A stretch of DNA of 64,000 nt from Lentzea sp. NEAU-D7 (GCF_026242055.1 NZ_JAPJDL010000010.1:186001-250000); one strand, 5' to 3'. Shown: positions 43,255 to 53,480, counted from the stretch's first letter. The notes: generated by a model not told the origin, from the sequence alone. Program-made: numbers and translations.

Positions 43255-43446
43255 ATGTACAAGGTCCCCGGTACCGGCATTGGCGTCGGCACGGGCGTGG
43301 GTGCCCTCGCGGTCACCGGCGCGGACGTGACGTGGTGGATCGCCGCGGGAATCGTCCTCCTCGCCGCGGGTGCGTTCCTCGTGCACTCGGCGCGGAGGAG
43401 GCGGCGCGCGGTCCCCGCCCAGACCAGACCGGATCGAGCCGGCTGA
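43255..43446 (+). CDS. LAVTG micro-protein with single membrane helix
   Basis: 63 residues. MYKVPGTGIGVGTGVGALAV followed by TGADVTWWIAAGIVLLAAGAFL and a tail SARRRRRA. The LAVTG plus helix plus basic end is a class-E-sortase-like signal, but there is almost no mature domain and no export signal before it. It sits 13 bp behind the anchored protein. It may be a membrane micro-protein or assembly factor of this locus. Confidence 0.68.
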   Translation: MYKVPGTGIGVGTGVGALAVTGADVTWWIAAGIVLLAAGAFLVHSARRRRRAVPAQTRPDRAG

Positions 43447-43516
43447 CGTGGTCCGTCCGGGGTTGCCCCCGCTCCCGGACGGACCTTCCCGCCCTCCCCC
43501 GAGAAGAGGACATACG

Positions 43517-44689
43517 GTGAGCAAAGAGGTTCTGCTGGTGGCCGGCACGCGGCCGGAAGCACTGAAGATCGCCCCGGTCGCCATCGCCCTGAAGGGCCAC
43601 CCCGGCCTGCGCCCCACGATCGTCCACAGCGGACAGCACTCCGGCATGGTCGAGCAGGCGCTCGCGGCGTTCGACCTGGTGCCGGACGTGCGGCTGGACG
43701 TGCCCCGCACCACCGGGACGCAGGCCGAGCTGGTCTCCCGGCTGCTGCCCGAGTTCGACGCCCTGCTGGAGGAGCGCGACCCGGCGGTCACCCTCGTGCA
43801 GGGGGACACCACCACGACCCTGGCCGCGGGACTCGCCTCGTTCTGGCGCGGCATCCCCGTGGCGCACCTCGAAGCCGGTCTGCGGACCGGTGACCTGTAC
43901 GGCCCGTTCCCCGAGGAGGGGAACCGGCAGATGATCTCCCGCATCACCTCGCTGCACCTCGCGCCGACCGACGACGCAGCGAACGCGCTGAACTCCGAGT
44001 CGTTGCCGGACAGCCACATCGTCGTCACGGGCAACACCGTCGTGGACGCCGTGCAGCGCGTCGCGTCCGCGAACCTGCCCGCCTCCAGCCCGGACCTCGT
44101 CGCCCTGGAACGCACCCTGGACGCCACCGGTGGCCGGCTCATGCTCGTCACCGTGCACCGCCGCGAGTCGTGGGGCCGCCCGCTGATGCGCGTGCTCAAC
44201 GCCGTGCGCTCCATCGCCGACCGGCACCCCGACCTGCACGTGCTGATCCCCGCGCACCCGAACCCCGGTGTGCGCGAACAGGTCGTGTCGCTGCTGGGCG
44301 GCCACGAACGCGTCGTCATCACCGACCCGCTGGACTACCCCGACGTGGTGCGCGTGCTGAAGCGGGCGTCCCTCGTGCTGACCGACTCCGGTGGCCTCCA
44401 GGAGGAGGCACCGACGTTCGGCGTGCCCGTCCTGGTGCTGCGCGAGACCACCGAACGCATGCTCGCCGTCGACGCCGGGTGCGCCTGGCTCGTCGGCACC
44501 GACACCACCCGCATCCTGGCCGAGGCGGGCTGGGTGCTCGGCTCCCGGCTGCGGCTTCCCCTGGGGCGCAACCCGTTCGGAGACGGGCGTGCCGCCGTGC
44601 GCGTGTGCTCCGCGCTGGAGAGGCTGGCGGGCCTGCCGACGGCCCTGCCGCGCCGAGAGCCGTACGCCACGCTCGTGGGCGTCCGCTGA
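43517..44689 (+). CDS. wecB: UDP-N-acetylglucosamine 2-epimerase (non-hydrolysing)
   Basis: 390 residues from GTG 43517, with GAGAAGAGGA upstream. Family signatures: VAGTRPEALKIAPVAIAL, VQGDTTTTLAAGLASFW, VAHLEAGLRTGDLYGPFPEE (in part), VTVHRRESWG and LTDSGGLQEEAPTFGVPVLV (in part). Interconverts UDP-GlcNAc and UDP-ManNAc for surface polysaccharides. Its position inside the exosortase locus suggests it supplies the sugar used by the GT2 enzyme. Confidence 0.93.
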   Translation: MSKEVLLVAGTRPEALKIAPVAIALKGHPGLRPTIVHSGQHSGMVEQALAAFDLVPDVRLDVPRTTGTQAELVSRLLPEFDALLEERDPAVTLVQGDTTTTLAAGLASFWRGIPVAHLEAGLRTGDLYGPFPEEGNRQMISRITSLHLAPTDDAANALNSESLPDSHIVVTGNTVVDAVQRVASANLPASSPDLVALERTLDATGGRLMLVTVHRRESWGRPLMRVLNAVRSIADRHPDLHVLIPAHPNPGVREQVVSLLGGHERVVITDPLDYPDVVRVLKRASLVLTDSGGLQEEAPTFGVPVLVLRETTERMLAVDAGCAWLVGTDTTRILAEAGWVLGSRLRLPLGRNPFGDGRAAVRVCSALERLAGLPTALPRREPYATLVGVR

Positions 44690-44712
44690 CGAAGACGCGT
44701 GTCACTCAACCA

Positions 44713-44722
44713 GGTAATTGCC
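44713..44722 (+). promoter_or_regulatory. GGTAATTGCC motif upstream of the secreted protein gene
   Basis: Same 10-bp near-palindrome as at 42383-42392, 92 bp before the start codon (79 bp in the other gene). A shared regulator or promoter element for the two related secreted-protein genes is possible. Confidence 0.35.
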
Positions 44723-44804
44723 TACACGAACGGGTGGCATGAAGGGCAGGGCATTCATCAGCGCCGCCCATCACAACCATTATCGGGTGGTGGGAACAAA
44801 GGCA

Positions 44805-45482
44805 ATGCGAAAAATGCGCAAGAGTTCGATCGCCGGCGCTGTGGTCGCGTTGATGTTCGCGACCGCGGGCACCGCACTCGCGGCCAACCCGCCCGGCACC
44901 GCGTCGGCGGGATCCGCGGACTTCGCGAAGGCGGGCCAGACGTTCACGGTGGCGCCGCTCGCGGTGTGCGACGTGAACCCGGACGCGGCGGGCACCGTCA
45001 CCGGCTCCAGCCCGGCGGTGAGCCGGACCGGGCTCACGATCGGCGAGACCAGTTCCACCTGCACGACCGAGGTGGTGAACCCGGACCAGTTCCTGACCAG
45101 GACCAAGTCCGCGGCGAAGGGCGTGGCCTTCGACCTGTCCGCCCTCGCGGGGCTGTCCGGCGGGAACAAGGGGCCGCGGCTCAAGATCGCCGAGTGGTCG
45201 GTCACCTGCAACGCCGACGAGAAGGGCACGTCGGCGGGCTGGCAGCTCAAGGGCATGTCCGGCTGGCCCGGGCTGCCGGCGCAGATCCCGCCCGGCCACG
45301 TGCACGACGTCAAGGCGAGCAACGGCACCGTGCTCGCCAAGGCCAAGTTCACCGACACCGTGTTCCCGGTGCCGAACGACGGCAGCCTCAGCATGACCCT
45401 GCTGAAGATCACGTTCGAGCCGTCGTCCGGCTACACCGGCAGCATCACCCTCGGCACGGTCGCCTGTTCGCCGACGCCCTAG
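44805..45482 (+). CDS. Secreted protein related to the choice-of-anchor P-like protein
   Basis: 225 residues from ATG 44805. Signal peptide (KSSIAGAVVALMFATAGTALAA), then a beta-rich domain with paired cysteines (VCDVN, STCTTEV, VTCNADE, ACSPTP). The ending NDGSLSMTLLKITFEPSSG and ITLGTVACSPTP parallels NDGSLTVNAIHIKLLQG and VIISSATCGP of the protein at 42462, but the chain stops there without any anchor. Probably a soluble paralogue released to the medium or retained by binding. Last 4 bp overlap pncA. Confidence 0.75.
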   Translation: MRKMRKSSIAGAVVALMFATAGTALAANPPGTASAGSADFAKAGQTFTVAPLAVCDVNPDAAGTVTGSSPAVSRTGLTIGETSSTCTTEVVNPDQFLTRTKSAAKGVAFDLSALAGLSGGNKGPRLKIAEWSVTCNADEKGTSAGWQLKGMSGWPGLPAQIPPGHVHDVKASNGTVLAKAKFTDTVFPVPNDGSLSMTLLKITFEPSSGYTGSITLGTVACSPTP

Positions 45483-46018
45483 GCGACCGCGACACCCGCG
45501 GCGAGCAGCTCCTCAACGGCGGCGTCGCGGGTCGTCGCGGCGACCGCCGCCGTCAGGTCGACGAGCACCCTCGTGCGGAAGCCGTTGCGGTGGGCGTCGA
45601 GGGCGGTGGCGCGGACGCAGTGGTCGGTCGCGATGCCCACGACGTCCACCTCGGTGACGCCCCTGTCCGTCAGCCAGCCCGCGAGGTCGTTCTCCGCCTC
45701 GAAACCCGAGTAGGCGGCGGCGAAACGGCCCTTCGAGAAGACCTGCTCGATCCCCGACACGTCCAGTTCCGGGTGGAACGACGCCCCGGGCGAGCCCGCG
45801 ACGCAGTGCACCGGCCACGAGTCGATGAAGTCCGGCGTCAGGGAGAAGTGGGCGCCGGGGTCGACGTGGTAGTCCCGCGTCGCCACGACGTGGTCGTACG
45901 ACGAGGTCGCGATGTGCTGCGAGATGGCCGCGGCCACCGCCGCACCACCGGCGACGGCCAGTGAACCGCCCTCGCAGAAGTCGTTCTGCACGTCGACGAC
46001 GATCAGTGCCTTGGTCAT
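45479..46018 (-). CDS. pncA: Nicotinamidase PncA
   Basis: 179 residues. Isochorismatase-like hydrolase with the catalytic triad visible: Asp9 (IVVDVQNDFCEGGS), Lys in VFSKGRFAAAY and Cys in IATDHCVRATALDA. The metal-binding D-x-H region is RDYHVDPGAHFS. Converts nicotinamide to nicotinate for NAD salvage (the pyrazinamide-activating enzyme in mycobacteria). Co-transcribed behind pncB, which makes the next enzyme; gap one base. Confidence 0.95.
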   Translation of the reverse strand: MTKALIVVDVQNDFCEGGSLAVAGGAAVAAAISQHIATSSYDHVVATRDYHVDPGAHFSLTPDFIDSWPVHCVAGSPGASFHPELDVSGIEQVFSKGRFAAAYSGFEAENDLAGWLTDRGVTEVDVVGIATDHCVRATALDAHRNGFRTRVLVDLTAAVAATTRDAAVEELLAAGVAVA

Positions 46019-46019
46019 G

Positions 46020-47303
46020 TCAGTTCTCCACGTAGATCGTCGGGATCGCGGGCTCGCCGCGCGAGAGCTTGAGGCCCTCCCACGGCACGCTCACCAGAGC
46101 CGCACGCAGGTGTTCGCGGCTCTGCTCCAGGGTGGGCACCTCGTCGGTGACCTTGCCCGCTCGCATCAGCGGGATCTGCACCAGCCGGTCGTGCGGGCCG
46201 AGCTCGGGCTCGGAGGACGCCTGGAACACGACCTCCTCCAGCGCCGTGCCCGTGTCCTTGTGCCTGCGCAGCGCCTTCTTCCAGCCACCGCGCGACTGCT
46301 TGGACGTGCTGCGCTTCTCGACGTGCCTGCCGTCGACCTCGACCAGCTTGTAGACCATGCCCGCGGTCGGCGCGCCGGATCCGACCACGACCGAGGTGCC
46401 GACGCCGTACGCGTCCACGGGCTCGGCGCGCAGGGCGGCGATCGAGTACTCGTCGAGGTCACCGGAGACGACGATGCGGGTGCTGCGGGCGCCCAGCGAG
46501 TCGAGCTGGTCGCGGGCCTGGCGGGCCAGCACGCCCAGGTCGCCCGAGTCGATCCGGATCGCGCCGAGATCGGGCCCGGCGACGGCGACCGCGGTCTTGA
46601 TGCCCTCGGTGATGTCGTAGGTGTCGACCAGCAACGTCGTCCCGGCGCCCAGCGCCTCGACCTGGCTGCGGAACGCCTGCTCCTCGGAGTCGTGCAGCAA
46701 CGTGAACGCGTGCGCGCACGTACCGGCCGTCGGGATGCCGTGCCGGCGCCCGGCCTCCAGGTTGGACGTCGCGGTGAAGCCCGCCAGGTACGACGCGCGG
46801 GCACATGCCACGGCGGCCTCCTCGTGCGTGCGGCGCGAGCCCATCTCAATCATCCTGCGGCCGTTCGCCGCGGTCACCATGCGGGCGGCGGCGGACGCGA
46901 TGGCGCTGTCGTGGTTGAGGATCGAGAGCGCGAGCGTCTCCAGCACGACGCCCTCGGCGAACGACGCGCGCACCGTCAGCACCGGCGAACCGGGGAAGTA
47001 CAGCTCGCCCTCGGGGTAGCCGTCGACGTCGCCGCTGAACCGGTAGTTCGCGAGCCATTCCAAGGTGGAATCGTCGACCACGGCGTTGCGGCGCAGCTGC
47101 TCGATCTCCTCCTCGCCGAACCGGAAGTCCGCGATCGCGTCGAGCAGCCGGTTCGTGCCGGCGACCACGCCGTAGCGCCGTTCGTTCGGGAGCCGGCGCG
47201 CGAACAGCTCGAACACGCACGGACGGTCACCAGTGCCGTCACGCAGCGCGGCCGCGAGCATGGTGAGCTCGTAATGGTCGGTGAGCAACGCCGTCGAGTT
47301 CAT
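46020..47303 (-). CDS. pncB: Nicotinate phosphoribosyltransferase PncB
   Basis: 427 residues from ATG 47303 ([16 protein letters not shown]). Signature segments: [29 protein letters not shown] (in part; substrate His region), [20 protein letters not shown] (phosphoribosyl-binding, in part) and [20 protein letters not shown] (in part). Converts nicotinate and PRPP to nicotinate mononucleotide in the Preiss-Handler NAD route. Operon with pncA; divergent from clpS with about 80 bp between, as in mycobacteria. Confidence 0.95.
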   Translation of the reverse strand: MNSTALLTDHYELTMLAAALRDGTGDRPCVFELFARRLPNERRYGVVAGTNRLLDAIADFRFGEEEIEQLRRNAVVDDSTLEWLANYRFSGDVDGYPEGELYFPGSPVLTVRASFAEGVVLETLALSILNHDSAIASAAARMVTAANGRRMIEMGSRRTHEEAAVACARASYLAGFTATSNLEAGRRHGIPTAGTCAHAFTLLHDSEEQAFRSQVEALGAGTTLLVDTYDITEGIKTAVAVAGPDLGAIRIDSGDLGVLARQARDQLDSLGARSTRIVVSGDLDEYSIAALRAEPVDAYGVGTSVVVGSGAPTAGMVYKLVEVDGRHVEKRSTSKQSRGGWKKALRRHKDTGTALEEVVFQASSEPELGPHDRLVQIPLMRAGKVTDEVPTLEQSREHLRAALVSVPWEGLKLSRGEPAIPTIYVEN

Positions 47304-47382
47304 GGTCACCAACCCTAAGGTCGCATCCGGTTTACCCGCACGCGGTCTCCGTCACTGCGGCGAACATGACACCATTGGCGGT

Positions 47383-47682
47383 ATGACCACGCCCGTCGAA
47401 CAGGAACGGACGCAGCCGGAGGCCGTCGGCGAGGAAGTCGCCGCCGAGGACCGACCCTGGCAGACCGTGGTCTGGAACGACCCGGTAAACCTCATGTCCT
47501 ACGTGACGTACGTGTTCCAGAAGCTGTTCGGGTTCAGCAGGGACCATGCGACCAAGCTGATGCTCGACGTGCACCACAAGGGCAAGGCGATCGTGACATC
47601 GGGGACCAAGGACAAGGTGGAGGCCGACGTGGCGAAACTCCACGCGGCAGGGCTCTGGGCGACCATGCAGCGGGCCTCGTGA
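47383..47682 (+). CDS. clpS: ClpS adaptor
   Basis: 99 residues. Core motif [20 protein letters not shown] with the N-degron-binding Asn-Asp pair, then [16 protein letters not shown]. Delivers N-end-rule substrates to ClpAP/ClpCP. ATG 47383; overlaps the following DUF2017 gene by 4 bp. The gene order pncB / clpS-DUF2017 is conserved in Actinobacteria. Confidence 0.95.
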   Translation: MTTPVEQERTQPEAVGEEVAAEDRPWQTVVWNDPVNLMSYVTYVFQKLFGFSRDHATKLMLDVHHKGKAIVTSGTKDKVEADVAKLHAAGLWATMQRAS

Positions 47683-48236
47683 AGAGGTGGATCCGCGACG
47701 GCGACGTCGTCGTCGGCAGGCTGGATCGGCAGGAGGCCGCGGTCGTGCGCGGTCTGGTCAGCCAGATCCAGGACATGCTGCTGGCCCGCGCCGAGGAGGC
47801 GCCCCAGGACGAGCTCGCGGAGCTGACCGGCATCAGGACCGGTTCGTCGGAGGCTCCCGACGACCCCATCCTGGGCAGGCTGCTGCCCGACTTCCACCGC
47901 CTCGACGACGACGCGCCCGACCCGGACGAGGTCAACTCGGCGGCGGCGCTGCGCTCGTTGCACGAGCCGGAGCTTCTGGACCACAAGACAGGCGCGGCCG
48001 AGACCGTGCTGCGCACCTGCTCACCCGACGGCGGTGAGCTCCGGCTGACCATCGCGGAAGCCGAGGCCTGGATGTCGTCGCTCAACGACGTGCGTCTGGC
48101 CCTGGGGACAGCGCTGGACGTCACCGAGGACATGCCGGACGAGCTGCCGCCGGAGGACCCGAGATCGCCGCACCTCGGCGTCTACCACTGGCTCACCTGG
48201 GTGCAGGACACGCTGGTCGAAGCGATGATGCCGTGA
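47679..48236 (+). CDS. DUF2017 family protein
   Basis: 185 residues. Typical DUF2017 start [20 protein letters not shown] and end [18 protein letters not shown]. Acidic, cytosolic, function unknown; consistently linked to clpS and P1 peptidase or mec genes. GTG start overlapping the clpS stop; its own stop overlaps the P1 peptidase start (GTGA). Confidence 0.88.
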   Translation: MKRWIRDGDVVVGRLDRQEAAVVRGLVSQIQDMLLARAEEAPQDELAELTGIRTGSSEAPDDPILGRLLPDFHRLDDDAPDPDEVNSAAALRSLHEPELLDHKTGAAETVLRTCSPDGGELRLTIAEAEAWMSSLNDVRLALGTALDVTEDMPDELPPEDPRSPHLGVYHWLTWVQDTLVEAMMP

Positions 48237-49144
48237 TTCCCGGCGTCCTCGTCGGCCACCACCACCGCCTCGAACCCGGCTGGGCGACCGGCACGACCGT
48301 CGTGCTGGTCCCGGGCGGCGCGGTCGGGGCCGTGGACGGCCGCGGTGGCGCTCCCGGCACCCGCGAGACCGACCTGCTGGACCCGGCGAACCTGGTCCAG
48401 CAGGTGCACGCGATCTGCCTCTCCGGTGGCTCGGCCTACGGGCTCGCGGCCGCGGACGGCGTCATGCGGTGGCTCTCCGAACGCTCCATCGGCTTCCAGG
48501 TGGGCGCCCAGCCGCACCACGTCGTGCCGATCGTGCCCGGCGCGGTGATCTTCGACCTGCCGATGTCGGAGTGGGGCAACCGGCCCGACGCCGCGTTCGG
48601 CTACGCGGCCTGCGAGGCGGCCACCTCCGAGTTCGCACTGGGCTGCGTCGGCGCGGGTGCCGGTGCGCGGGTCGGGTCGCTCAAGGGTGGTGTCGGCGTC
48701 GCCTCGGCGACGGTCGGCGCGCACCAGGTCGGCGCGCTGGCCGTGGTGAACGCGGCCGGCGAGGTCGTCGACCGCGCGTCCGGCCTGCCGTGGCTGCCCT
48801 CGCTCGGAACGTCGGCGGTGGCACTGCCCGAACGCAAGCCCGAAGGCCTCAACACCACGATCGGCGTGGTCGCGGTGGACGCGGACCTGTCCAAGGCGGA
48901 GTGCCAGCGGCTCGCGATGGCCGCGCAGGACGGCCTGGCCCGCGCCGTGCGGCCCGCGCACTCGATGTTCGACGGCGACACGGTGTTCGCGCTGGCCACG
49001 GGGGCCGTGCCGCTCGCGGGGCCGCGTGCGTTCGCGCTGGACGCGCTGTGCACGGCGGCGGCCGAGATGTTCGCTGAGGCCGTGGTGTCCGGTGTGCGCG
49101 AGGCGACTTCGGTGAACGGCGTGTCGGCGTTCCGCGACCTCTGA
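48233..49144 (+). CDS. P1-family (DmpA-like) aminopeptidase
   Basis: 303 residues. N-terminal-nucleophile DmpA/OAT fold: GVLVGHHHRLEPGWATGTTV start, AICLSGGSAYGLAAADGV, and the autoprocessing region GSLKGGVGVASATVGAHQVG (in part), ending PAHSMFDGDTVFALATG (conserved Asp-Gly-Asp). Members are beta-peptidyl or L-aminopeptidase/D-esterases. GTG start overlaps DUF2017. Confidence 0.88.
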   Translation: MIPGVLVGHHHRLEPGWATGTTVVLVPGGAVGAVDGRGGAPGTRETDLLDPANLVQQVHAICLSGGSAYGLAAADGVMRWLSERSIGFQVGAQPHHVVPIVPGAVIFDLPMSEWGNRPDAAFGYAACEAATSEFALGCVGAGAGARVGSLKGGVGVASATVGAHQVGALAVVNAAGEVVDRASGLPWLPSLGTSAVALPERKPEGLNTTIGVVAVDADLSKAECQRLAMAAQDGLARAVRPAHSMFDGDTVFALATGAVPLAGPRAFALDALCTAAAEMFAEAVVSGVREATSVNGVSAFRDL

Positions 49145-49162
49145 GTTGGGTAACCACCCGGC

Positions 49163-49459
49163 ATGGCCGATGTCATCGATCAGGCAGCAGGTGTCGTGTC
49201 CGAGCTCGCACCGCCCGGCGCGGCGCGGGAGATTCCCGGCAGGGAGCTGGCGGTGGTCGCGCCCGCGGGGCTGTTCGCCGCGGCGTTCCTGGTGCCACCG
49301 GGGCTGGGAAAAGTGCTGATGAAGGTGGGTGTCGCCGTCACGCCGCTCGCCGCCTGGGCCGAACTGGCCGCGTGGCGCGGGCTCGACCAGGGACAACGGC
49401 GGCGCGGGGTGGCGTTGCTGGCCCTCTACCTCGTGGTGGTGCTCAGCCGGCGTCGATGA
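49163..49459 (+). CDS. Hypothetical small membrane protein
   Basis: 98 residues. Two hydrophobic segments (ELAVVAPAGLFAAAFLVPPG and VALLALYLVVVLS) around an amphipathic middle (KVLMKVGVAVTPLAAWAEL). Starts 18 bp behind the P1 peptidase and overlaps the convergent SRPBCC gene by 17 bp. No family recognised. Confidence 0.65.
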   Translation: MADVIDQAAGVVSELAPPGAAREIPGRELAVVAPAGLFAAAFLVPPGLGKVLMKVGVAVTPLAAWAELAAWRGLDQGQRRRGVALLALYLVVVLSRRR

Positions 49460-49862
49460 ACGCCTTGAAGTTGTCGACGTTGCGCTCGACCTGTTCGCGC
49501 AGCGACTTCTCGAGCACCCTGCGGCCGAGCTTCAGCAGCCCGGACAGTTCGAACTCGTTGTCGCACACGAGGAGCGTGTGCTGGTCGTCGATCGCCGAGT
49601 AGCGGTTGGTGATCGTGTGCACCATCCCGGTCGTCCGGTACTGGGAGATCCGCTCGTCGGCGGTCGCGGACAGCACCGTCTCCTCCAGCGTGAACTTGCG
49701 GTACCTCAGCGTCGCCGTGGAACCGGGCGCGCCCGGTGTCTCGCTGTGCTGGGTGATGCTGACCAGGTCCGGCTGCCACCCGTGCAGGTGGGCCGGGTCG
49801 GACGTGATCACCCGCACCGCCTCGATCGGCCTGTTGAGCACGACCTCCTTGGTGAACCTCAT
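49443..49862 (-). CDS. SRPBCC-family protein
   Basis: 139 residues from ATG 49862, overlapping the previous SRPBCC stop by 4 bp. START/Bet v1-like fold: FTKEVVLNRPIEAVRVITSD at the start and LKKSLREQVERNVDNFKAFI-type amphipathic helix at the end. Binds small hydrophobic ligands; no enzymatic motif. Third gene of the ArsR operon. Confidence 0.82.
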   Translation of the reverse strand: MRFTKEVVLNRPIEAVRVITSDPAHLHGWQPDLVSITQHSETPGAPGSTATLRYRKFTLEETVLSATADERISQYRTTGMVHTITNRYSAIDDQHTLLVCDNEFELSGLLKLGRRVLEKSLREQVERNVDNFKAFIDAG

Positions 49863-50380
49863 CCGAGCACCTCCGTCCACGCGTCGCTGATCTGCTGCGC
49901 CCGCACTCCCGCGGCCATCAGGTCCTCCGGCGACGCGGTCGCGATCCAGTCCTTCGCGGCGCCTTCCGGCAGGTTTCCCGCGAGGAAGTCCTCCAGCGCG
50001 TGCAAGCCCATCTCCCAGCCGGCGCCGAGGCCCCACATCGTCGGTGACGCGTTCGGGATGAGCTCGCCGGGCACGGGGGAGTGCGACAGCGTGAGCACCG
50101 TCGAGTCGCCGTCCGGGTCGAGCCTCACGACGACCTCGGTCACGCCGCCGCCCATCTCCCAGGTGAGGCCGATCTCGCTGGGCCTGTCGCAGCGGACGAC
50201 CTCGCCGCCCGCGTTGCCCTCGAGCTGGTAGCGGCCGCCTGGGCGGAGGTCACCGCTGATCGGCAGGAACCACCTGACCAGGCGTTCCGGCGCGGTGATG
50301 GCGTCCCAGACGTCCTCGCGCTCCGCCTTGTAGTGCCGCCGGATGACGAGCTTGCCGTCCTCGTAGGCGCGATCAGTCAT
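49859..50380 (-). CDS. SRPBCC/AHSA1-family protein
   Basis: 173 residues. Activator-of-Hsp90-like fold: LVIRRHYKAEREDVWDAITA, PERLVRWFLPISGDLRPGG, LTWEMGGGVTEVVVRL (each in part). Commonly co-transcribed with ArsR regulators, where the pair responds to stress or ligands. Its ATG overlaps the ArsR gene by 8 bp. Confidence 0.87.
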   Translation of the reverse strand: MTDRAYEDGKLVIRRHYKAEREDVWDAITAPERLVRWFLPISGDLRPGGRYQLEGNAGGEVVRCDRPSEIGLTWEMGGGVTEVVVRLDPDGDSTVLTLSHSPVPGELIPNASPTMWGLGAGWEMGLHALEDFLAGNLPEGAAKDWIATASPEDLMAAGVRAQQISDAWTEVLG

Positions 50381-50717
50381 CTTCTGCCTCCAGCCTGCGT
50401 TCGCGCTTGCCGCGTGCCAGTTCGGTCGCCAGCGCGTCGAGATGCGGTTCCCAGAACCGCCGGAAGTGGTCCAGCCACGCGTCGACCTCCCGCAACGGGT
50501 CGGGCGCCACGGCGTAGAGCCGTCGCGTGCCCTCGGGCCTGACCTCGACGAACCCGGAGGAGCGCAGCACCTTCAGGTGCTGCGACACGGCGGACTGGGT
50601 GATCCCGAACTCGGCCTGGACCACCTCGCCGACGTCTCCCGCCGCCCGCTCGCCACTCGCGAGCAGCTCCAGGATCCGCCGGCGCACCGGGTCTGCGAGT
50701 ACGTCGAACGCGTGCAC
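50373..50717 (-). CDS. ArsR-family transcriptional regulator
   Basis: 114 residues. Winged helix with FDVLADPVRRRILELLASGE, then GITQSAVSQHLKVLRSSGFV (recognition helix) and RRLYAVAPDPLREVDAWLDH. No Cys metal site, so it is of the metal-independent type that pairs with SRPBCC genes. GTG start 15 bp from a perfect 11-6-11 palindrome, almost certainly its own operator. Confidence 0.92.
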   Translation of the reverse strand: MHAFDVLADPVRRRILELLASGERAAGDVGEVVQAEFGITQSAVSQHLKVLRSSGFVEVRPEGTRRLYAVAPDPLREVDAWLDHFRRFWEPHLDALATELARGKRERRLEAEDD

Positions 50718-50731
50718 GGCGGTGACTGTAG

Positions 50732-50759
50732 TAGCTCTGGCTAATATAAGCCAGAGCTA
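50732..50759. promoter_or_regulatory. ArsR-type operator
   Basis: Perfect arms TAGCTCTGGCT / AGCCAGAGCTA around AATATA, 15 bp upstream of the ArsR start. The AT-only spacer probably holds the -10 region of the promoter. Located so that binding would block transcription of arsR and the two SRPBCC genes. Confidence 0.78.
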
Positions 50760-50827
50760 AAACAACCAGCGGAGCGCGGGTATCTCGCATACCGAGACAA
50801 CCCTCGTCAGCCCGTAGGATTGGACGC

Positions 50828-51238
50828 GTGCTGGTGATTCGCCGTGACCTGGTGGACGCGATGGTGGCCCACGCGCGCCGCGACCATCCCGACGAGGCGT
50901 GCGGGGTGATCGCCGGGCCGTACGGGTCCGACAGCCCTGAGCGCTTCATCGAGATGGAGAACGCGGAGCGGTCGCCCACGTTCTACCGGTTCGACGCGGC
51001 CGAGCAGCTCAAGGTGTGGCGCGAGATGGACGCGAACGACGAGGTGCCGGTGGTCATCTACCACTCGCACACCGCGACGGAGGCGTACCCGTCCCGCACC
51101 GACATCTCGTTCGCCGGCGAGCCGGAGGCGCACTACGTGCTGGTCTCCACGCGCGACCCGATCGAGCACGAGCTGCGGTCGTACCGCATCGTCGACGGTG
51201 TCGTGACCGAGGAACCGGTCAAGATCGTCGAATCCTGA
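50828..51238 (+). CDS. mec: Mec-type JAMM metallopeptidase
   Basis: 136 residues. JAMM/MPN+ zinc site: Glu in DHPDEACGVIAG and HSHTATEAYPSRTDISFA (HxH, Ser, Asp). In Mycobacterium the orthologue (Rv1334) releases cysteine from the CysO-cysteine adduct. First of the mec-cysO-cysM operon, confirmed by the next two genes. GTG start. Confidence 0.93.
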   Translation: MLVIRRDLVDAMVAHARRDHPDEACGVIAGPYGSDSPERFIEMENAERSPTFYRFDAAEQLKVWREMDANDEVPVVIYHSHTATEAYPSRTDISFAGEPEAHYVLVSTRDPIEHELRSYRIVDGVVTEEPVKIVES

Positions 51239-51262
51239 GTTGCACCCGTTTCCCGGAGGTAG

Positions 51263-52501
<1,239 letters not shown>

Positions 52502-52543
52502 GCGATCCCGCCGATCTTGTCGGTGGTGCCGAGTAAGTTGTGA

Positions 52544-52576
52544 CGCAGGGGTTCCCAGCTCGGGGGGACCCCTGCG
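52544..52576. terminator. Bidirectional terminator between cysM and SMP-30 gene
   Basis: Stem CGCAGGGGT (52544-52552) / ACCCCTGCG (52568-52576), extended inward by a T-G and C-G pairs. Lies between two convergent genes. Confidence 0.78.
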
Positions 52577-52586
52577 GCAGCGCGCC

Positions 52587-53447
52587 TCAGCCGTTGAACG
52601 CGACGCCCGGCACGCCCTGGCCGACGCCGGGCAGCACCAGCACCGAGCCGTTGAGCTGCCGCTCCACCAGCGCCTCGTCGGACAGCCCCACGCGGGCGGA
52701 CGTCACGTAGAGGTCGGTGAAGTCGGCCCCGCCGAAGCAGCACGCGGTCGGGTTGTCGACCGGCACCTCGATCTCGCGGTCGAGCTCACCGGCCGGTGTG
52801 TAGCGCCGCACGGCGCGGCCACCCCACAGCGCGACCCACACGCACCCGTCGGCGTCGACGGTGAGCCCGTCCGGCCAGCCGTCGGTGTTGCCGACGTGGG
52901 TGAGCGGGCGGCGGTTCGCGACGGTGCCTGCCGCGTTGTCGAAGTCGAGGACGTCGATGCGGCGGGTCGGCGTGTCGATGTAGTACATGAGCTCGCCGTC
53001 GGGGCTCCAGCCGACGCCGTTGCTCGTGTTCACCTTGTCCACCATGACCTTCGCGGAGCCGTCACCGGTGATCCTGGCGAGCCAGCCCTCGTCGGCGGCC
53101 TGGTCGTAGCGCATCGTGCCGGCCCACAGGCGGCCCGACGGGTCGATGCCCGCGTCGTTGCCGCGCACGCCGTCGCGAGCCCAGTAGACGAGCCAGCTCT
53201 TGGTGCCGTCGCGGTCGACCAGCGCGATGCCGTCGCGCAGGTTGCAGACGATGCCGCCCTGCGCGCGGGGCTTGGCGGCGCCCACGTGCTGGGGCACCAC
53301 GAGCACCGCGTCGTCGTCCCGCGCGGGTGCGTACCGGTGCACCTCCGAGGCGAGGATGTCCACCCACAGCAACGTGGAGCTGCTGTGGTCCCACGTCGGG
53401 CCCTCACCTAGCTGGGCGGATGCGCGTACCGCTACTTCGATCGACAC
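52587..53447 (-). CDS. SMP-30/gluconolactonase-family hydrolase
   Basis: 286 residues, six-bladed propeller: [19 protein letters not shown] (metal Glu), [31 protein letters not shown] (Asn/Asp ligands), [20 protein letters not shown]. Such enzymes open sugar or other lactones. It stands alone and inverted inside the otherwise conserved cysM-to-rhomboid stretch. Substrate unknown. Confidence 0.9.
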   Translation of the reverse strand: MSIEVAVRASAQLGEGPTWDHSSSTLLWVDILASEVHRYAPARDDDAVLVVPQHVGAAKPRAQGGIVCNLRDGIALVDRDGTKSWLVYWARDGVRGNDAGIDPSGRLWAGTMRYDQAADEGWLARITGDGSAKVMVDKVNTSNGVGWSPDGELMYYIDTPTRRIDVLDFDNAAGTVANRRPLTHVGNTDGWPDGLTVDADGCVWVALWGGRAVRRYTPAGELDREIEVPVDNPTACCFGGADFTDLYVTSARVGLSDEALVERQLNGSVLVLPGVGQGVPGVAFNG

Positions 53448-53480
53448 CCAACCACCTTAGTTGGCACGTACTCTGGACAC

